Shown here: positions 1 to 5,546 of the stretch, piece after piece | Layout of the letters: every line of letters begins with the position of its first letter | Position numbering within the stretch: the first letter of the stretch is position 1 | Origin: an uncultured Eubacteriales bacterium | Lineage (GTDB): Bacteria > Bacillota > Clostridia > Oscillospirales > Acutalibacteraceae | Direction of reading: 5' to 3' | Assembly: GCA_934463265.1 (NCBI GenBank) | Contig: CAKSIU010000022.1 | Span: 1 to 11,269 of the forward strand | Length of the DNA stretch: 11,269 bases | Position numbers and translations under genes: made by a program | The notes under the pieces: model-generated | What the model saw: only the letters and a program-made list of their open reading frames with translations | Databases searched by the model: none | Told to the model about the DNA's origin: nothing

Positions 1-2038
1 TTTCTCCAGCTACCAAGCCATCAAATGTAACGCTAACCGTCGCCTTACTATTTCCATCGTAGTCTTTGTTTTCAGCGATTATTTGAGGGGTTATTGTTTG
101 CTTGCCAATTGTGAATTTCCAACTATCAGCGGTTAAATCATTTGCAGCTGCATATAGTGTACCTGCATCAACATCAATTTTTACTGTGTAAGTTCCTGCG
201 TTCTTTGGGGCATTATCAAGCTGAGTACCATCAGAATTATAATATTTAATTGTAATTTCTCCCATACCTTCTTTACCATTTATAGTTGCAGTTTTTGGGG
301 TGCCATCGTAAGTCAACTCAATTGGTGCAGTAAAGGTAAAATCATCTGCAGTTGGGGTACCGAAAACTGTAAAATTAACATTTGCGCTATACGTTCGCTC
401 GTAATCAGCCGTGCCTTCAGCATAACATCTTATTTCATATTTTCCTAGCGCTGTTGGCATATTTTCCGACCAAGCGGTTGTGCCTGGGTTTCTGTGCTGC
501 CATTTTAAGTTAGATTTTTCTAATTCTGTGTTATCTTGTTTAAACGTTATATTTTCTGCTGGATAGATTATGGGTGATCCACTGTAAGCCGCATTCAGAC
601 CATCAGTCAACTGCAAAGTCACAGTTTTGTTGTTGCCCGTGTAGTTGCTCATGCTCGAGGTAAACTGCTTTTGTTCGACCGATTTTGCATGATACAGAGT
701 CATAAATTCTCCAGTAGAATTAATTTCTCCACCATTAGCTGCAGTTTCACGCCCGGCTATCCAGAATTCAAGCGGAGTACCATTTTTAGAACCGAAATAA
801 ATCTTCTGGTTTGTTGGGTTGGTGCCGACCAAATCAGTTGCATTTTCGAGAGTGCCCCAAGAAGTCTGCAAATCCGCTTTCATCGCGAAAACTCGATGAT
901 TTTTTGTTTCAGAGTCATCATCAACTTTTGAAATCGAACCGCCACTGCCAACAAATGTATACGGCGTGGTAGCAGCCGCCAAACTTCCAGAATCATATTC
1001 CATCCAAACTTTTATCGTGTATCCGTCAAGTGAGCTTAAGCCCCAATCCGAAACATCAATAGCCGCTGAAGAATTAGCCATAGTAAGTTTTGTTGCAGCA
1101 GTGTAACTTTTAGTATCCGCATTCAGCGAATCTTCTTTAAACGCGTGCACCACAACATATTGGCCCGCAACGCCGTCGGAATAAGGCACTGTCAAAGTTT
1201 TCGCTGCAAAATTGTAAGTCAACGTGTCACTCGGCGTGAACTTTACGCTGTCGGCGGCTTTGGTTTTCAGGTACATGCCGTAGTCCGGTAATTTAGCACT
1301 CGTTTTTTTGCCAAAATCTGACGAACCCCCAATTGTAATGACTTTCGCACCTCTAGTGTTGTTGCCCACGATATCCTTGGCTGACGCCGCAGATGCAAAG
1401 ATGACAGATGACAGATTTATTTTAAAAGCGGCCGACACCGCGGGCCTACCGCTGGCACACCGTACGGGGAGGACATACGAGCCCGAGAGGACGGCGACGG
1501 CGTAATCGCTGTAACCAGGACGAGGCGAACGCAGCCAGGAGTAGTCCGAAGCGCTATAACTCCAGTAAGGAATCGGTATTAGGCGTTGCCTTTCATTTTT
1601 CTTCGTCGTTGTATATTGACTATTTGAGCTTATATCTTCTTTTGCCCAACTGATAACTTGGTCATTGCTATTGTTTGCACTGGGCAGCCAAAATTTGTCA
1701 GTAGTCTCATACACCGCAGCGGTTTTTGCACCGTCATTTAAAACGTTCGTGCTGTATGTAAACGGCTGCACCAAGCCATATTCCGCTTTGCTAAACTGCG
1801 ACGGATAGTTTGCAGCATTTGAGCCGCTATTTGTCGAGTTAATCGGCAATGTGTTGTTAGTTTTCTCCACATTGTTCAAATATGCGCGCAGGTCGCTGCG
1901 GCCCCAGTGGTTGGCTTTCGCCGATGTCACAAACGAAGACGGTTCCGCCGCAGACGCACCATTATGCGGTACCATCGCCAGCATCATCGCGGTACTAACC
2001 CCGATTGATAGAAGTTTTTGGGTAATTTTATTATACAT
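1..2038 (-). CDS. Secreted surface protein with DUF6273-like lectin-type domain and MBG/YDG repeats (3' end outside window)
   Basis: An open frame of 679 codons starts at ATG 2038 and runs off the left edge without a stop. The start is supported by AGGAGG plus a G run just upstream. Residues 1-30 form a signal peptide: a basic start (MYNKITQK), a hydrophobic core and a likely cut after GASA. Residues about 45-217 resemble DUF6273 domains of Clostridia: SDLRAYLNN near 48, TTDKFWLPS near 112, WLRSP at 168-172 and KINLSSVIFAS at 206-216. DUF6273 is thought to have a C-type-lectin/formylglycine-enzyme-like fold. Residues about 250-560 look like beta-rich linker or Ig-like modules. Residues about 562-648 (LTYDGTPKTATI, KNAGTYTVKI) and from 649 (KDYDGNSKATV) match MBG/YDG-type repeats of cell-surface proteins. 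The protein is probably an exported adhesin-like protein; ligand and anchor are unknown, and the C-terminus is not visible. Family calls come from motif reading only. Confidence 0.85.
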   Translation of the reverse strand, partial: MYNKITQKLLSIGVSTAMMLAMVPHNGASAAEPSSFVTSAKANHWGRSDLRAYLNNVEKTNNTLPINSTNSGSNAANYPSQFSKAEYGLVQPFTYSTNVLNDGAKTAAVYETTDKFWLPSANNSNDQVISWAKEDISSNSQYTTTKKNERQRLIPIPYWSYSASDYSWLRSPRPGYSDYAVAVLSGSYVLPVRCASGRPAVSAAFKINLSSVIFASAASAKDIVGNNTRGAKVITIGGSSDFGKKTSAKLPDYGMYLKTKAADSVKFTPSDTLTYNFAAKTLTVPYSDGVAGQYVVVHAFKEDSLNADTKSYTAATKLTMANSSAAIDVSDWGLSSLDGYTIKVWMEYDSGSLAAATTPYTFVGSGGSISKVDDDSETKNHRVFAMKADLQTSWGTLENATDLVGTNPTNQKIYFGSKNGTPLEFWIAGRETAANGGEINSTGEFMTLYHAKSVEQKQFTSSMSNYTGNNKTVTLQLTDGLNAAYSGSPIIYPAENITFKQDNTELEKSNLKWQHRNPGTTAWSENMPTALGKYEIRCYAEGTADYERTYSANVNFTVFGTPTADDFTFTAPIELTYDGTPKTATINGKEGMGEITIKYYNSDGTQLDNAPKNAGTYTVKIDVDAGTLYAAANDLTADSWKFTIGKQTITPQIIAENKDYDGNSKATVSVTFDGLVAGE
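1434..1528 (-). other. GC-rich, adenine-poor, NNC-codon-rich segment inside the DUF6273-like domain (possible hypervariable region)
   Basis: This segment encodes about residues 171-202 of the surface protein, directly after the conserved WLRSP motif. Within 1441-1500, 43 of 60 bases are G or C, and only 4 are adenine on the coding strand, against an AT-rich background. Many codons end in C (TAC, AGC, GCC, GTC, CTC, CCC), while flanking codons mostly end in A or T. In diversity-generating retroelements, adenines of AAC/AAT codons in a template repeat become random bases in the variable region, which leaves NNC codons and few adenines in a lectin-fold domain. No reverse transcriptase or template repeat is in the window, and such regions usually sit at the C-terminus, so this is an inference. 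Confidence 0.4.
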
Positions 2039-2120
2039 ATCCCCCCCTCCTACCTACGTTTTTAATAAAGTTTTTGTTTACTTTGTGTAAAATTTCTCTA
2101 AAAATATGCGTTTTTGTCAT
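2031..2120 (-). CDS. Possible 29-codon upstream ORF overlapping the surface-protein start
   Basis: ATG at 2120 follows AAAGGAAG at a reasonable distance, inside the predicted 5' leader of the surface-protein mRNA. The frame encodes a basic peptide (MTKTHIFREILHK...) and stops at TAA 2033-2031, so it overlaps the ATGTATAA start of the main gene in a different frame. Its last codons contain the ribosome site of the main gene. The layout would allow translational coupling. It may be a chance ORF, since it is short, AT-rich and matches no family known to me. Confidence 0.3.
   Translation of the reverse strand: MTKTHIFREILHKVNKNFIKNVGRRGGYV
2041..2050 (-). promoter_or_regulatory. Strong ribosome site with G7 run before the surface-protein start
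   Basis: Read on the minus strand, GGAGGGGGGG is followed by AT and then ATG at 2038. It fixes the start. The seven-G run lies where the upstream ORF and the main gene are out of frame by one, so loss of one G would fuse the two frames. Confidence 0.75.
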
Positions 2121-2171
2121 TTGAATACTTCCTTTCAACTTAAAATTATTCATATTTTTAATGTAATGTAT

Positions 2172-2200
2172 AATATATCATAAATTCTCGAAGAAGTCAA
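2172..2200 (-). promoter_or_regulatory. Sigma70-type promoter of the surface-protein gene
   Basis: On the minus strand, TTGACT (2200-2195) and TATATT (2177-2172) are separated by exactly 17 bases. Both hexamers differ from consensus at one position. Transcription would start near 2165, giving a leader of about 125 bases that contains the candidate upstream ORF. Confidence 0.75.
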
Positions 2201-2224
2201 TATATTTTAGTTGAAATTTTATAA

Positions 2225-3355
2225 TTATTTTTTGTCAAATTTTCTGGTATTTTTATCAATGGAGAAAACAGAATCTGGTATATTTACTTGTTTTAATTTG
2301 TGGCAATTATGAAAAGCAGATTCGCCAATGGAAGTTGCACTATTGCCGATAGTTACAGAGTTCAAGTTTTCACAATTAGCAAAAGCAGAATATGCAATAG
2401 AAGTAACAGAATCTGAGATGGATACAGAAATTAAATTACAACAGCCATTAAATGCAGAATTGCAGATGGAAGTCAGGCCATCTTCTATTTTTACCGAAGC
2501 TATAGGATTCTTGTATGAATTCCAAGGTAAATTGTCTTGTGAAAAACCATTCATGTCGCTATAACCAGAGATAGTTAAGGAATTGTCACATTCATCAAAG
2601 AGCCAATCTGCATTTGGTCCACATTGACCAAAAACAAGGCATTTAGAGGCATTTTTGTCACAGAAGGTGTCACTGTTATAATTAATCGGAACTTTTACTT
2701 CGTTCAGTTTATTACAATTCTCAAATACACCTGTAGATGATGCTCCCGGATCATAAATGCCTTTATAAAGCACGGAAGTTAAGTTTGAGCAATCAGAAAA
2801 TGCAAAGTTTCCAATCTCAGTTACGCTATTAGGAATGTTAACAGAAGATAAGTTGCAGCCCCAAAATGTATAAAACCCAATCTTCGTCACGCTGTTAGGA
2901 ATGTTAACAAAAGTTAATTTTGAGCAACCATCAAATGAATAAGCACCGATCTCAGTTACGCTGTCAGGAATGGCGATGGAAATTAATCTGGAACATTTCT
3001 CAAATGCACGACCACCAATTAAAGTTATGCTGTTAGGAATGCTAACAGAAGTTAAGCATGTGCAACCAAAAAATGAACACATCCCAAGTGAAGTTACACC
3101 ATTTTCAATTATTACAGATGTTATAGAATTTTTATATGAGTTCCAAGGAGCAGATGTGTAGGAACTAGAATCATTAGAAATCAATTTGTAATTAGACATC
3201 TCTCCGAACCCAGAAATAGTTAAAGTACCAGTAGCAGCAACAAATGAGTAAGTAACATCATTTCCGCAGTTGCCGGAATCGTCAGAAGCTAAAGTTTTAG
3301 CACTGAGATTATTTGTTTCAGATTCAGAACGATCTATCGCAGTCAAAGAATCCAC
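2225..3355 (-). CDS. BspA-type leucine-rich-repeat protein, possibly 5'-truncated
   Basis: The 376-residue product contains about nine 23-residue LRR_5/BspA-type repeats with the pattern SVxIPNSVTxIGxxAFxxCxxL. They lie in two blocks, about residues 79-195 and 290-365. Each block is preceded by a module with CG, TLTISGxGxM, PWNSYK and IExGxTSI motifs (about 29-88 and 243-305), which suggests an internal duplication. Such proteins are normally secreted or surface-exposed and act in adhesion. Oddly, the best start is GTG at 3355, with no Shine-Dalgarno sequence, an in-frame TAA at 3373-3371, and no signal peptide in any frame just upstream. No good promoter is seen either. The coding part is intact and ends within a repeat. 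It may be a fragment that lost its export signal, or the true start may be misread. It lies upstream of, and on the same strand as, the DUF6273-like protein. Confidence 0.8.
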   Translation of the reverse strand: MDSLTAIDRSESETNNLSAKTLASDDSGNCGNDVTYSFVAATGTLTISGFGEMSNYKLISNDSSSYTSAPWNSYKNSITSVIIENGVTSLGMCSFFGCTCLTSVSIPNSITLIGGRAFEKCSRLISIAIPDSVTEIGAYSFDGCSKLTFVNIPNSVTKIGFYTFWGCNLSSVNIPNSVTEIGNFAFSDCSNLTSVLYKGIYDPGASSTGVFENCNKLNEVKVPINYNSDTFCDKNASKCLVFGQCGPNADWLFDECDNSLTISGYSDMNGFSQDNLPWNSYKNPIASVKIEDGLTSICNSAFNGCCNLISVSISDSVTSIAYSAFANCENLNSVTIGNSATSIGESAFHNCHKLKQVNIPDSVFSIDKNTRKFDKK

Positions 3356-3429
3356 AATTACAAAATTATTTTATGAATTTAATTTGTGTGAAAAAAGAAG
3401 TAGAAAAGGTTTTGACCTTTTAATAAAAT

Positions 3430-3463
3430 AACAAGCCGGAAACATAGAAGCAATCGGCCTGTT
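3430..3463 (-). repeat. Hairpin, terminator-like on the minus strand
   Basis: Read on the minus strand, AACAGGCCG and CGGCTTGTT pair over 9 positions (one G-U) around a 16-base loop and are followed by ATTTTATTA. It lies about 75 bases upstream of the LRR gene start. It could be a weak terminator or a leader structure. Confidence 0.4.
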
Positions 3464-3709
3464 GACGAATATTAATAAAATTGTAATAACTTCAATAATT
3501 ATTAAAATGTAGAAAAAGGGATTAATTGTGAAAGTCATAGTTTTGTAAATTATATTGAAAAAGTAATGTTAAAATGATTTTTATAAATTTGTATGAATTG
3601 ACATTTTAAAGTGTTATATTGTCGAATTTTTATGGTATATTTTAAAAATTAAAGCCAGTTTTCGATAAACATTTTAAAAGTTAAGGTTTAAAATACAATG
3701 GATGCACCC

Positions 3710-3726
3710 TTACTAAATTTTAGTAA
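3710..3726. repeat. Perfect 17-base palindrome
   Basis: TTACTAAA and TTTAGTAA are exact inverted copies around one T, followed by A6. An operator-like site or a chance AT-rich palindrome are both possible. Confidence 0.5.
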
Positions 3727-3760
3727 AAAATATGGTTCATCTCGCAAATAATAAAAACAT

Positions 3761-3791
3761 TTTTGTATTCATAATTTATGAAAAAACAAAA
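3761..3791. repeat. Long AT-rich inverted repeat
   Basis: TTCATAA (3768-3774) and TTATGAA (3776-3782) are exact inverted copies around one T. TTTTGT (3761-3766) and ACAAAA (3786-3791) extend the pairing outside small bulges. Function is unknown. Confidence 0.5.
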
Positions 3792-3840
3792 TATCAAAAG
3801 TTATAAGTCATAGTGGTAAAAACAATGCGATTTCTTTATG

Positions 3841-3858
3841 TGTGTTGAGCATAACACA
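3841..3858. repeat. Short inverted repeat TGTGTT/AACACA
   Basis: TGTGTT (3841-3846) and AACACA (3853-3858) are perfect inverted copies separated by 6 bases. Function is unknown. Confidence 0.4.
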
Positions 3859-4000
3859 GTTTTAGCTGATGAAAATCCAACTACAGGTAGCTACGCCAAG
3901 TGTAGTAAAACACAAAACTGCTGATAGCAATATTATGAAAGAAAGCAGTGTAGCAAATTATCTTAAATCTACTTGAATTAGTATCTATTTTGATGTCGCG

Positions 4001-4065
4001 CCGTATACGGGATTCGTGCATCAGACTATGCCAACGATATATGCCAGGCATAAAACGTCTCTGAT
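4001..4065. repeat. Cluster of palindromes in a GC-richer patch
   Basis: CCGTATACGG (4001-4010) is a perfect palindrome, and ATGCCAGGCAT (4041-4051) is a perfect inverted repeat around one A. ATCAGA (4019-4024) and TCTGAT (4060-4065) could close an outer stem around the second. Recombination-site remnant, operator or structured RNA are all possible. Confidence 0.4.
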
Positions 4066-4259
4066 ATCTAACTACTACCCAATTGCAAAAAATGTAGTGA
4101 TTTATAATGAAATAAAAGTTTGTAAATGCATCAATTAATGTAGATTTTAAGACAATGTAGTTTCATATGGTTGTATTTTTCATAAATTTTTATTGCCGAT
4201 AAATAAAAAATTCGTTTTTTGTGTTTATAGTTCGACATGCGATTAAATTTACATTGTTT

Positions 4260-4265
4260 TATAAT
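4260..4265 (+). promoter_or_regulatory. Candidate -10 element
   Basis: An exact TATAAT lies 33 bases before the 10-codon ORF. No TTGACA-like hexamer is present 16-18 bases upstream, so the promoter call is weak. Confidence 0.3.
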
Positions 4266-4297
4266 ATAACTGGACAATCAAAACAGGAGTGATGTTT

Positions 4298-4330
4298 ATG
4301 AAAGATCGTTTTAAAAGTATGTCCGTATAG
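4298..4330 (+). CDS. Possible 10-codon ORF with good ribosome site
   Basis: ATG at 4298 follows AGGAG at 4285-4289 with an 8-base gap and encodes MKDRFKSMSV before TAG. A TATAAT hexamer lies at 4260-4265, but no good -35 pairs with it. The unit ends in the terminator at 4497-4535. It could be a leader peptide, the stub of a broken gene, or part of a small RNA of about 260 bases. Confidence 0.3.
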   Translation: MKDRFKSMSV

Positions 4331-4496
4331 GATTTGATTTCCCATGGATGTATATTGTAAAACCCATAAAATCTTAAGAAGCTTTTATAGGTATAAAGTT
4401 TTACATAAAAATTTAAAATTTTTAATCTCAATACTATTGAGCAGTTACTTTAATTTTTCTCGAGCAAAAAATGTAAAATTAAATATTATTATGGGT

Positions 4497-4535
4497 AACG
4501 CTGCAGAGACTTATGTCTTTGCAGCGTTCTTTTTA
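4497..4535 (+). terminator. Rho-independent terminator
   Basis: A 14-base-pair stem (4497-4510 with 4515-4528; one G-U) closes a TTAT loop and is followed by CTTTTTA. It would end transcription coming from about 4270 and isolate the downstream genes from read-through. Confidence 0.85.
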
Positions 4536-4559
4536 GGCTTTCATTTAATTCTATATAAG

Positions 4560-4601
4560 TATTCCCTAAGTCTTTAAATTAAATAGAAGATTTCGGGAAT
4601 A
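4560..4601. repeat. 15-base-pair inverted repeat without a T tail
   Basis: TATTCCC (4560-4566) pairs with GGGAATA (4595-4601). After one mismatch, AAGTCTTT (4568-4575) pairs with the 4586-4593 arm, including two G-U pairs. The 10-base loop is AT-rich. No T run follows, so an operator or RNA structure is more likely than a terminator. Confidence 0.5.
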
Positions 4602-4632
4602 TAAAAGTATTAACTTATAAAATCATATACCG

Positions 4633-4693
4633 AAGGCGTCTATTTGTTTTCTTTTCTCGAAATCAGAAAGGAAAGACAAATGGACGTTTTTTT
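4633..4693 (+). terminator. Long hairpin with T7 tail over the leader ORF start (attenuator-like)
   Basis: Bases 4633-4657 pair with 4665-4690 over about 25 positions, with a few G-U pairs, one bulged G (4675) and a 7-base loop. T7 (4687-4693) follows, as in an intrinsic terminator. The 3' arm holds the AGAAAGGAAAG ribosome site and the ATG (4680) of the 17-codon leader ORF. It may act as a transcription terminator, as an attenuator or as a block on leader translation. Confidence 0.6.
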
Positions 4694-4733
4694 GTCTGTT
4701 ATTCGAGGTCCTCCCTACTCCTTCGTTTTTTGA
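4680..4733 (+). CDS. 17-codon leader peptide ORF
   Basis: ATG at 4680 follows a purine-rich AAAGGAAAG site and encodes MDVFLSVIRGPPYSFVF, ending at TGA 4731-4733. The stop lies in the 5' arm of the hairpin that masks the next gene's ribosome site. A ribosome reaching the end of this ORF would therefore open that hairpin. This is the layout of translational attenuation or coupling. No experimental relative is known to me, and the ORF is short, so it may still be coincidental. Confidence 0.45.
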   Translation: MDVFLSVIRGPPYSFVF

Positions 4734-4757
4734 ACATAAATCAAAAATTCGGAGGAC
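4719..4757 (+). promoter_or_regulatory. Hairpin masking the ribosome site of the sigma-like gene
   Basis: TTTTTGA (4727-4733) pairs with TCAAAAA (4741-4747). Across a small internal loop, 4719-4725 (TCCTTCG) pairs with 4750-4756 (CGGAGGA). The GGAGG ribosome site (4751-4755) is fully buried. An alternative helix joins GTCCTCC (4708-4714) to GGAGGAC (4751-4757) and would mask the same site. Confidence 0.6.
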
Positions 4758-4764
4758 AAGGAAC

Positions 4765-5184
4765 ATGAAAATAAAATATAAATTCGTAACGGGTGAAGAC
4801 ATATCTATTGAAGTATATGGTGAATTTGAGGAAATTATGCTGGAACTTGATAAAAATCTTAAAAATAACGACCGCAAAGAAACCAGAAGGCATGAAAGTC
4901 TATGTGAGATCGAGAAAAGTCCAAATAATACAGATGAATCTTCTGATGTCTATGAAGAAGTTTTGAAAAAACTTGATAAGGACAAGCTGTATTCAGCAAT
5001 AGCAAAATTAAAACCATCTGAGCAAGATTTATTGCAACAACTTTATTTATCTGACAACACAATTACGCAAGAACAATATGCAAACCGCTTAGGAACAAGA
5101 ATAAAAAGTGTTCAGGAGAAATCAAGGCGAATACGCAGAAAGCTTGAAAATTTAATAAAGGAATGCGGTAAATATGAGAAATGA
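4765..5184 (+). CDS. Sigma-70 region 4-like transcription regulator (phage/ICE type)
   Basis: The product has 139 residues. The start ATG 4765 is preceded by GGAGG at 4751-4755. The N-terminal part (KYKFVTGEDISIEVYGEF, then ETRRHESL near 39-46) resembles the start of small sigma-factor-like proteins of Firmicute phages and integrative elements. The C-terminal part, about residues 70-132, reads as sigma region 4: LYSAIAKLKPSEQDLLQQLY, then a helix-turn-helix around QEQYANRLGTRIKSVQEKS, then a basic helix RRIRRKLENLI. Region 2 is absent, so it is not a complete classical sigma factor. It probably binds promoter -35 DNA and/or RNA polymerase to switch on element genes. Its own ribosome site is buried in a hairpin behind a leader ORF, and the gene is closed by a terminator. 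That arrangement suggests tightly controlled dosage. Target promoters are not known; the adjacent replication operon is the obvious candidate. Confidence 0.7.
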   Translation: MKIKYKFVTGEDISIEVYGEFEEIMLELDKNLKNNDRKETRRHESLCEIEKSPNNTDESSDVYEEVLKKLDKDKLYSAIAKLKPSEQDLLQQLYLSDNTITQEQYANRLGTRIKSVQEKSRRIRRKLENLIKECGKYEK

Positions 5185-5225
5185 GCTGTAGAGAAAAGCT
5201 GTAAATATTTATACAATATTTTAGT

Positions 5226-5265
5226 AGTCATGGCTGTACTTTTTAGATATAGTCATGATTTTTTT
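5226..5265 (+). terminator. Rho-independent terminator after the sigma-like gene
   Basis: CATGGCTGT (5229-5237) pairs with ATAGTCATG (5249-5257), with two G-U pairs. Pairing extends outward at 5228/5258, and T7 follows at 5259-5265. It separates the sigma-like gene from the replication operon, which then needs its own promoter or antitermination. Confidence 0.7.
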
Positions 5266-5271
5266 AAATGC

Positions 5272-5306
5272 TTGAGGGGGTAAGGCCATTCTCGTGGCTT
5301 ATATAT
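5272..5306 (+). promoter_or_regulatory. Candidate promoter/operator region of the replication operon
   Basis: An AT-rich TATATATA run lies at 5300-5307. The best -35-like TTGAGG (5272-5277) is 22 bases away, too far for a standard sigma70 promoter. An inverted repeat, TAAGGCCA/TGGCTTA (5281-5288 and 5295-5301, one bulge), lies between them and could be an operator or activator site. A promoter must exist in 5266-5350 if the preceding terminator works. Confidence 0.3.
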
Positions 5307-5307
5307 A

Positions 5308-5341
5308 GAGACACTTTTAAGAAAGTAAAAAATCAGGTCTC
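5308..5341 (+). repeat. Nested inverted repeat in the operon leader
   Basis: GAGAC (5308-5312) and GTCTC (5337-5341) flank ACTTT/AAAGT (5313-5317 and 5322-5326). The two stems could form a leader hairpin just before the first ribosome site at 5348. The stems are short. Confidence 0.35.
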
Positions 5342-5359
5342 GGAATTGAGGTGAAATAT

Positions 5360-5545
5360 ATGTGTAAGCATCAATTAAAAATCACAGTAAGAAAGGATGG
5401 TGAACCCCCAATAAGCATTGCGGAATTTAGGAAACTATCTTTATTTGAGAGGCTATCGTCAAAATGGTTTGGTCAAGCCAAAAAGGTGATGCTGCTAATA
5501 TCAGAAGACAGTGTACAAAGTTTAGAAATTAAAGAGGTTGATTAA
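5360..5545 (+). CDS. Small hypothetical protein of the phage replication module
   Basis: The product has 61 residues from ATG 5360. GAGGTG at 5348-5353 gives normal spacing to this ATG, so the in-frame GTG at 5351, which lies within that site, is less likely. The sequence (MCKHQLKITVRKDGEP..., FERLSSKWFGQAKKVMLLI, EDSVQSLEIKEV) has a basic middle and a beta-rich pattern. There is no signal peptide, membrane segment or catalytic motif. Small proteins with a similar FGxxKKxxxxxxxDSVxxxxI tail occur, as I recall, directly before SNF2-type helicases in Clostridia phages, but no function is known to me. Its stop lies one base before the helicase start, so the two are probably translationally coupled. 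It is the first gene of the operon. Confidence 0.65.
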   Translation: MCKHQLKITVRKDGEPPISIAEFRKLSLFERLSSKWFGQAKKVMLLISEDSVQSLEIKEVD

Positions 5546-5546
5546 A

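Larger units (their letters stand above)
3356..4259. other. Gene-poor AT-rich region with palindromes
   Basis: No ORF here has a convincing ribosome site or recognisable product on either strand. The stretch separates the minus-strand surface genes from the plus-strand phage-type genes. It contains several perfect or near-perfect inverted repeats, listed separately. Composition changes at about 3960-4080, which is less AT-rich and may be a remnant of something older. No tRNA-like fold or att core could be recognised. Confidence 0.6.

Noticed and set aside
671..2090. Plus-strand ORFs at 671-931, 1308-1505 and 1851-2090
   Set aside because: They lie antisense to the long open minus-strand frame, which has a signal peptide and recognisable domains, and they have no family resemblance.
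2328..3161. Plus-strand ORFs opposite the leucine-rich-repeat gene
   Set aside because: They are shadows created by the periodic repeat codons on the other strand.
2225..3355. CRISPR-like repetition in the leucine-rich-repeat region
   Set aside because: The periodicity is 69 bases with imperfect copies that follow codons of the protein repeat; there are no unique spacers.
3598..3641. Promoter starting with TTGACA at 3598
   Set aside because: No -10-like hexamer lies 16-18 bases downstream, and no gene follows.
3960..4090. tRNA or transposase remnant in the GC-richer patch
   Set aside because: No cloverleaf or T-loop could be laid out, and short translated pieces in all frames match no transposase or integrase motif that I can recognise.
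4249..4577. 60-codon minus-strand and 77-codon plus-strand ORFs
   Set aside because: They run through the terminator stem at 4497-4528, have no ribosome site and low-complexity AT-rich composition.
4623..5062. Minus-strand ORFs opposite the leader and sigma-like gene
   Set aside because: They are antisense to a gene with clear helix-turn-helix features and consist mostly of complement of hairpin and purine-rich coding sequence.
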